A DNA stretch of 10,511 nucleotides, taken from positions 1-10,511 of the forward strand of contig JAISFJ010000166.1 in assembly GCA_031263665.1 (NCBI GenBank), read 5' to 3'. The stretch comes from Coriobacteriales bacterium. GTDB taxonomy: Bacteria > Actinomycetota > Coriobacteriia > Coriobacteriales > UBA8131. Below are positions 6,818 to 10,511 of the stretch, piece after piece. The notes beneath the pieces were generated by a model. It was not told the origin of the DNA. It did not search any database and saw nothing but the letters and a program-made list of their open reading frames with translations. Both the position numbers and the translations under genes were made by a program. Every line of letters starts with the position of its first letter. Position 1 is the stretch's first letter.

Positions 6818-7741
6818 ATGACGGGATTTGACGCCTACTGTGACCTTGAGGGTACCATCACGGGTACCTTATCTTATAACGAGCCGATGGCACGTCATAC
6901 GAGCTACCGGATTGGCGGCCCCGCCTTGCTCTACGTGGAGTGCGCCTCCGTCGCAGACATCAATCGCTGCCTTGAAGTCTGCGCAAAACACGGACTTTCC
7001 TGGTGCGTCGCGGGCAAGGGGAGTAACCTTCTCGTGAGCGATGAGGGCTTTCGTGGAGCGATTATCACCCTGGGAAGCGACTTCAAAAACTTTAGTTTTC
7101 CTGAGGAGTCGGAAGGCGAGACCCTGTTGGTCGCCGGCGCCGGTGTGGTCTTATCAACACTCGTGCAGAGCGCCTTTAAGAACGGTTATTCTGGGCTTGA
7201 GTTCGCGGTTGGTATTCCGGGGAGCCTTGGGGGCGCCCTGTTTATGAACGCGGGCGGCGCGACGGAGTGGATTGGCGCCATCGCCCACACACTCACGGTA
7301 CTGCGTCCCGGGCAAGGCCTGGTGCGCTACGGGGCGCGTGAGCTGCCCTGGAGCTACCGGCGAAGCGGCGTTCCCACCGGTGAGCTCATTTTGGAAGCGG
7401 CTCTGAAGGTCAGCAAGGGGCATCTTGGGCAGATTCGCGCGAAGATGGAAGCCTCGCTCAAACGGCGGAGAAAGACTCAGCCGCTTACCCTTCCCAGTGC
7501 GGGAAGCGTCTTTCGCAACCCTCCCGAAGCGGCGGCGGCACAGCTTATCGAGTCGCTCGGTCTCAAAGGTTACCAGGTAGGTGGCGCGCAGGTGTCTGAG
7601 ATGCACGCGAATTTTATCGTCAATGTGGGCGCGGCGACGGCCGCAGATGTGATTGCTATAATTATGCACATACGTGAACGGGTGAAAGAGGAGTATGGCA
7701 CGGAATTACAACCCGAGGTACGGTTCGTCGGGTTCTCGTAA
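6818..7741 (+). CDS. murB: UDP-N-acetylenolpyruvoylglucosamine reductase (MurB)
   Basis: Cytoplasmic FAD enzyme that reduces UDP-GlcNAc-enolpyruvate with NADPH to UDP-MurNAc, the substrate of MurC. Of 307 residues, the FAD-binding half shows RHTSYRIGGPA, VAGKGSNLLVSD and LEFAVGIPGSLGGALFMNAG. The substrate domain shows SYRRSG (Arg181), the catalytic serine in SAGSVFRNP (Ser230) and the terminal glutamate in QPEVRFVG (Glu300). These correspond by motif to the Arg, Ser and Glu known in Escherichia coli MurB. The start is ATG 6818, seven bases after GGAG. The upstream in-frame GTG 6812 sits too close to that site. It is embedded in the cluster after murC, and its last 47 bases overlap ftsQ. Confidence 0.96.
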   Translation: MTGFDAYCDLEGTITGTLSYNEPMARHTSYRIGGPALLYVECASVADINRCLEVCAKHGLSWCVAGKGSNLLVSDEGFRGAIITLGSDFKNFSFPEESEGETLLVAGAGVVLSTLVQSAFKNGYSGLEFAVGIPGSLGGALFMNAGGATEWIGAIAHTLTVLRPGQGLVRYGARELPWSYRRSGVPTGELILEAALKVSKGHLGQIRAKMEASLKRRRKTQPLTLPSAGSVFRNPPEAAAAQLIESLGLKGYQVGGAQVSEMHANFIVNVGAATAADVIAIIMHIRERVKEEYGTELQPEVRFVGFS

Positions 7742-9332
7742 ATCAACAAAAGCGTCGGCATCAAACCGCCAACAGCCCCAGCGCCCCGCTCACTTGCCGA
7801 GCAGGCGCAAGGTCGATTATACCCAGTCCGCAAAAGAGGACCTCGGGGCGCCAACACCTCAAAAGGACCCCCGGGTACGCTATGCGCATTATCGCTTCGA
7901 TAAAACCACGCGGGTGCTCGGCGAACCCGAGGAAGCGGGCCGCAAAATCAAACATCAGACGAGTAATTCGGCCGGCTCAGTCAGCTCGATTGGCTCCATT
8001 GGCTCTATTGACTCACCGAGCTCATTTGGCTCGGCTGCCTCAGGGAGCGCGTCAGCTGCCTCAAGTGATACCGCGGCGACATCGCCCTTTGGCGACGGTG
8101 ACAACCTGAATGAGCGTTCGAACTTTCGTGGTCGCGGGGTAGCGGGCATGACGGTCCGTGAACATCGTGAGATGCGGCGAAGTGTTGCAAAGCGCAAAAA
8201 CAGGAGGATTCCCAACGTCATCCTTATATGCGTCATAGTCGTTCTTGTTCTCGTGGCGGCCGCCCTCATCATCTATCAATCCCCTCTGTTTACCATACGG
8301 GAGGTGCGCGTTGAGGGCGCACAACGCCTCACCGACGAACGCCTCACCGAATTGGCAAACATCTCCGAGGACAGTACGCTGCTCCGCCTGGATGTGGAGA
8401 GCCTTAAAAATCGGGTAGGAGCGGACCCCTGGGTCGAATCGGTCAGGATACAACGCGCCTTTCCCTCAACGGTTGTCTTGGTGGTGACGGAACGACAGAT
8501 TGCGGCCGTGGTCGAAAAGCCCTCATCCAAGGGGGATACAGTCAGCCAAAACTGGCTCGTTTCACGAGATGGCGTGTGGCTGGCCTCCTTTGATGTCTCG
8601 GCGCCGCTCGCCGACACGGGCGATGATAGCGATGCGGACGCTGGCGACAGTGCCAAGGGTGGCGAGGATGCCGGTGCCGGTGCCGGTGCCGGTGCTGGTG
8701 CTGGTAGTGGTGCCGGTAGTGGTGCCGGCGCCGATGGCAGCGATAGCGCCGACGGCGGCGATAGCGCCGACGGCGGCGAGGCCGCAACGACAGGAGAGAG
8801 CGCAGGGGAAGCGACAGGAGGGAGTACCTCTCAAACCGTTGAGGAAACCGTGGGCGCTGAAGGAGAGACGGCCGCGACAGGGGCCGAAACCGAAACCGCA
8901 GGCGCAGATTCCGAACAGCAGAGCGCCGAACAGACAAAAAGCACCTCTGAGGCGGATGGCGAGTCCGGTGTGCTTGAGGATATTCAGCTGGACTCTTCGG
9001 AGTTAAAACAAGTTCCCACCATCAAGGACGTATCGCGCAGCATCGCCCCTCAGGTTGGCAAGACTGTCGCCGACGAAGGCGTTCTCAACGCCCTGAAAAT
9101 CATTAACGGCTTTGGCCCCGACATGCTCGCGTTGGTGAATTCCATCTCCGCACCCGATGTGGTCAAAACCACGATGATACTCACAAACAATGTGGGTGTC
9201 GCCTTTGGCGCGGCCGAGGACATCGAGGCAAAAGAGCAGGTAATCTTACGCCTGCTCGCCGAGCACGAAGGAACAATCACCTACATAAACGTCCGCGTAG
9301 CCGACCGCGCCACCTACCGCGCCACCACCTGA
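7695..9332 (+). CDS. ftsQ: Cell-division protein FtsQ/DivIB with low-complexity insert
   Basis: Bitopic membrane scaffold of the divisome. Of 545 residues, the first 173 or so are cytoplasmic and hydrophilic, with a Ser/Gly/Ala-rich stretch (about 92-130). One membrane span follows, NVILICVIVVLVLVAAALII (174-193). A POTRA domain begins PLFTIREVRVEGAQRLTDERL and includes WVESVRIQRAFPSTVVLVVTER. The beta domain starts with QNWLVSRDGVWLASFD (to about 300) and is then broken by about 120 acidic, Gly/Ala/Ser/Glu-rich residues (307-428). It resumes at IQLDSSELKQVPTI and ends with ILRLLAEHEGTITYINVRVADRATYR. Family members are commonly 250-350 residues. The start is ATG 7695, preceded by AGAGGAG and overlapping murB by 47 bases. 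A later start at Met152 lacks a good ribosome-binding site. FtsZ does not follow, as it would in many actinobacteria. Confidence 0.9.
   Translation: MARNYNPRYGSSGSRKSTKASASNRQQPQRPAHLPSRRKVDYTQSAKEDLGAPTPQKDPRVRYAHYRFDKTTRVLGEPEEAGRKIKHQTSNSAGSVSSIGSIGSIDSPSSFGSAASGSASAASSDTAATSPFGDGDNLNERSNFRGRGVAGMTVREHREMRRSVAKRKNRRIPNVILICVIVVLVLVAAALIIYQSPLFTIREVRVEGAQRLTDERLTELANISEDSTLLRLDVESLKNRVGADPWVESVRIQRAFPSTVVLVVTERQIAAVVEKPSSKGDTVSQNWLVSRDGVWLASFDVSAPLADTGDDSDADAGDSAKGGEDAGAGAGAGAGAGSGAGSGAGADGSDSADGGDSADGGEAATTGESAGEATGGSTSQTVEETVGAEGETAATGAETETAGADSEQQSAEQTKSTSEADGESGVLEDIQLDSSELKQVPTIKDVSRSIAPQVGKTVADEGVLNALKIINGFGPDMLALVNSISAPDVVKTTMILTNNVGVAFGAAEDIEAKEQVILRLLAEHEGTITYINVRVADRATYRATT
8673..8777 (+). 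repeat. Hexamer and 18-mer tandem repeats inside ftsQ
   Basis: Ten consecutive six-base units of the type GGTGCC/GGTGCT/GGTAGT/GGCGCC fill 8673-8732 and encode alternating Gly-Ala/Gly-Ser. After a short spacer, GATAGCGCCGACGGCGGC occurs twice in tandem (8742-8759 and 8760-8777), encoding DSADGG twice. All unit lengths are multiples of three, so copy-number change would keep the frame. Confidence 0.9.
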
Positions 9333-9346
9333 ATCGCGCGTAAAAG

Positions 9347-9661
9347 CTACCTGAATTGGTTGCCGCAGTAATTGCAGAACTGACCTACGCTTGGCAGTTT
9401 GTTGCCGCATCTTGGACATATGCCCAAGCTGCTATTGAGGTAGCGATACTTGAACCAAAGGTAGAGGCCAAGGCCAGGAATACAGGACGCGAGGCCAAAG
9501 ACGAGCATCCAGCCAAACAGGGAGAGACCATTATCGCCACCACCTTTTGCCCAGCGGTACGCCGTTCCGTAAGACAAAAACATCTGGACATACGTTATCA
9601 CATACCAAACGACAACAATCAGAATAAGTATCGTCATAAAAACCGGGTCTAAGTTGTTCAT
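9347..9661 (-). CDS. Small membrane protein with C-terminal zinc ribbon
   Basis: This 104-residue protein has two predicted membrane spans, about 7-29 (VFMTILILIVVVWYVITYVQMFL) and 46-70 (around FGWMLVFGLASCIPGLGLYLWF). Its C-terminal zinc ribbon has two CxxC pairs, Cys82/Cys85 (CPRC) and Cys96/Cys99 (CNYC), with Gly after each pair. Such ribbons bind one zinc and are common on small bacterial membrane proteins of unknown role. I do not recognise a specific family. Translation starts at the ATG whose complement ends at 9661, with GAGGAG upstream. The gene converges on ftsQ with 14 bases between the stops, and no clear terminator is seen there. Its promoter region is shared divergently with aspS. 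It is more AT-rich than the cluster around it, so it may be a later insertion between ftsQ and aspS. Confidence 0.75.
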   Translation of the reverse strand: MNNLDPVFMTILILIVVVWYVITYVQMFLSYGTAYRWAKGGGDNGLSLFGWMLVFGLASCIPGLGLYLWFKYRYLNSSLGICPRCGNKLPSVGQFCNYCGNQFR

Positions 9662-9715
9662 AGTTCTGCTCTCCTCAATCGTGTGCTAAAAAATGGCGAG
9701 CTATTCACTCGTCGT

Positions 9716-9744
9716 CGCATATCCCCTTGTTTTCGTAATTTCAA
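9716..9744 (-). promoter_or_regulatory. Candidate promoter of the zinc-ribbon gene
   Basis: On the minus strand TTGAAA (9739-9744) resembles a -35 box and is followed after exactly 17 bases by TATGCG (9716-9721), a weak -10. The spacing to the start codon allows a leader of about 50 bases. The -10 match is poor, so the call is tentative. Confidence 0.35.
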
Positions 9745-9759
9745 TTACTGTATTACGAA
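9732..9759. promoter_or_regulatory. Inverted repeat TTCGTAAT-N12-ATTACGAA (candidate operator)
   Basis: Two perfect 8-base arms (9732-9739 and 9752-9759) flank a 12-base centre that contains a further ATTAC (9744-9748). The left arm thus also pairs as GTAAT-TTCA-ATTAC. The repeat overlaps the candidate -35 of the minus-strand gene, so a bound repressor would block it. No T-run follows on either strand, which argues against a terminator. Confidence 0.45.
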
Positions 9760-9872
9760 TGCCAACATAAGTCTATAGCCCCCATCACAAAATAAGTAAC
9801 ACCCTGCGACCTGTTTTGTTGTTCCCCTTGTCACACACCGTCCCCACTTTCGTGTCCATGTCCCAGTTGCGG

Positions 9873-9878
9873 TACAAT
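9873..9878 (+). promoter_or_regulatory. Candidate -10 box for aspS
   Basis: TACAAT differs from the consensus by one base and lies 53 bases before the aspS ATG. The best -35 at 18 bases is TTCGTG (9849-9854), a poor match. The remainder of the 9662-9931 gap holds no coding sequence that I can support and no T-box or tRNA-like structure. Confidence 0.4.
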
Positions 9879-9931
9879 ACTTCAGTTGTTTATTCAGGAT
9901 TACCCATCCAGAGAAAGGTGGCTCAATAGTT

Positions 9932-10511
9932 ATGGCGGACTCGAAAACGAATCCCAGAATCGATGTCTCAGAGGGTCGTGCGCCCTTGTCCGTTCGCGAT
10001 GTTGATGACGCTTCCGCTTATAGTATGCACACGCATACGTGCGGGCAGCTTGGCGCATCAAGCATTGGCGAGCGAGTAACACTCACCGGGTGGGTTAATC
10101 ATCGTCGCGACCACGGGGGGCTCATCTTTGTTGATTTGCGCGACCGCGACGGCATCACGCAAGTCGTTTTTGACCCTGCCGTTATCGGCGAGGCGTTTGC
10201 GCTTGGCGAGCGTATGCGTCCCGAATGGGTCATCCTCGCAAGCGGCACGGTACGCGCGCGACCGGAGGGCACGGCAAACCTCGCCATGCCAACAGGAGAA
10301 ATCGAAGTCCTCCTGTCTCACGTTGAGATACTTAACGCCGCAAAGACTCCTCCTTTCGCTATCGAAGACGGCATTGAAACCGATGAGCTCACGCGTCTGC
10401 GCTGGCGTTATCTCGACCTCAGGCGCCCCGAGGTTCTTGCCGCCCTCAAACTGCGTGGTGCGGTGACGGCTGCCATGCACCGCGCGCTCAACGAGCGTGA
10501 CTTCATCGAGG
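9932..10511 (+). CDS. aspS: Aspartyl-tRNA synthetase, 5' part (non-discriminating type likely)
   Basis: Cytoplasmic class II synthetase that charges tRNA with aspartate. The 193 visible codons cover a 31-residue N-terminal extension, then THTCGQLGASSIGERVTLTGWVNHRRDHGG, the start of the OB-fold anticodon-binding domain, then LIFVDLRDRDGITQVVF and the conserved GEIEVLLSHVEILNAAK. RLRWRYLDLRRPE leads toward class II motif 1. The catalytic domain lies beyond the window. His61 in RRDHGG and Gly113 in RPEGTAN sit where non-discriminating AspRS enzymes carry His and Gly and Escherichia coli carries Leu and Lys. Such enzymes also make Asp-tRNA(Asn), which GatCAB amidates. The start is ATG 9932, with AAAGGTGG at 9914-9921. 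Met32 (10025), where homologues usually begin, has no ribosome-binding site. Confidence 0.95.
   Translation, partial: MADSKTNPRIDVSEGRAPLSVRDVDDASAYSMHTHTCGQLGASSIGERVTLTGWVNHRRDHGGLIFVDLRDRDGITQVVFDPAVIGEAFALGERMRPEWVILASGTVRARPEGTANLAMPTGEIEVLLSHVEILNAAKTPPFAIEDGIETDELTRLRWRYLDLRRPEVLAALKLRGAVTAAMHRALNERDFIE

Larger units (their letters stand above)
6762..6831 (+). repeat. Triplicated murB translation-initiation sequence
   Basis: GACGATGACGGGATTTGA occurs identically at 6779-6796 and 6814-6831. A third version, with one inserted base (GACGATGACGGGGTTTTGA), lies at 6762-6780. Each copy carries an in-frame ATG ACG GGR TTT. Only the last leads into the full MurB protein. The first and last copies are also both preceded by GGAG. 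Confidence 0.9.

Noticed and set aside
8673..8777. Possible CRISPR-like array
   Set aside because: The units are contiguous hexamers and 18-mers without spacers, and they lie in frame inside ftsQ.
8500..9006. Plus- and minus-strand ORFs over the ftsQ repeat region
   Set aside because: They show only Pro/Val or Arg/His periodicity imposed by the hexamer repeats in ftsQ.
9333..9346. Terminator between convergent ftsQ and the zinc-ribbon gene
   Set aside because: Only 14 bases separate the stops, and no stable hairpin with a T-run is visible on either strand.

Overview
The window is a GC-rich (high fifties per cent by eye) bacterial chromosome segment dominated by a peptidoglycan and cell-division (dcw-type) gene cluster. 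All of its confident plus-strand genes run in one direction: murD, ftsW, murG, murC, murB, ftsQ. Then comes one minus-strand gene for a small membrane zinc-ribbon protein, and finally the 5' part of aspS. The gene order (ftsW between murD and murG; murB between murC and ftsQ; no ftsZ after ftsQ), the GC content and a non-discriminating type of AspRS fit an actinobacterial lineage, most likely Coriobacteriia. This placement is inference from content and was not checked by alignment.

Region by region: bases 1-491 hold remnants of a two-component system. A hydrophobic membrane-protein fragment runs straight into the C-terminal half of a NarL/LuxR-type response regulator that has lost most of its receiver domain. 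This looks like a deletion scar. Bases 492-659 are non-coding and carry a four-copy 8-bp repeat and a near-perfect 16-bp palindrome. Bases 660-9332 are the tightly packed operon. murD/ftsW overlap by 11 bases, ftsW/murG by 4 and murB/ftsQ by 47. murG and murC are separated by 67 bases. murC and murB are separated by 145 bases, and that gap is bridged by a chain of tiny ORFs whose stops and starts overlap, the last ones repeating the murB initiation site. Bases 9333-9931 hold the minus-strand zinc-ribbon gene and a 270-base divergent promoter region with an inverted repeat. aspS starts at 9932 and runs off the end.

Functionally, MurC adds L-Ala and MurD adds D-Glu to the UDP-MurNAc made by MurB (MurA is not here). 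MurG makes lipid II, FtsW polymerises it at the septum, and FtsQ is the divisome scaffold. The window therefore holds much of the route from UDP-MurNAc to septal glycan, without murE, murF, mraY, ftsI or ftsZ.

The most unusual traits are the daisy chain of mini-ORFs before murB, and a recurrent pattern of in-frame low-complexity expansions in the envelope proteins: the MurD loop and tail, the FtsW tail, a MurG loop, and the FtsQ N-terminus plus an insert of about 120 residues in its extracytoplasmic domain.
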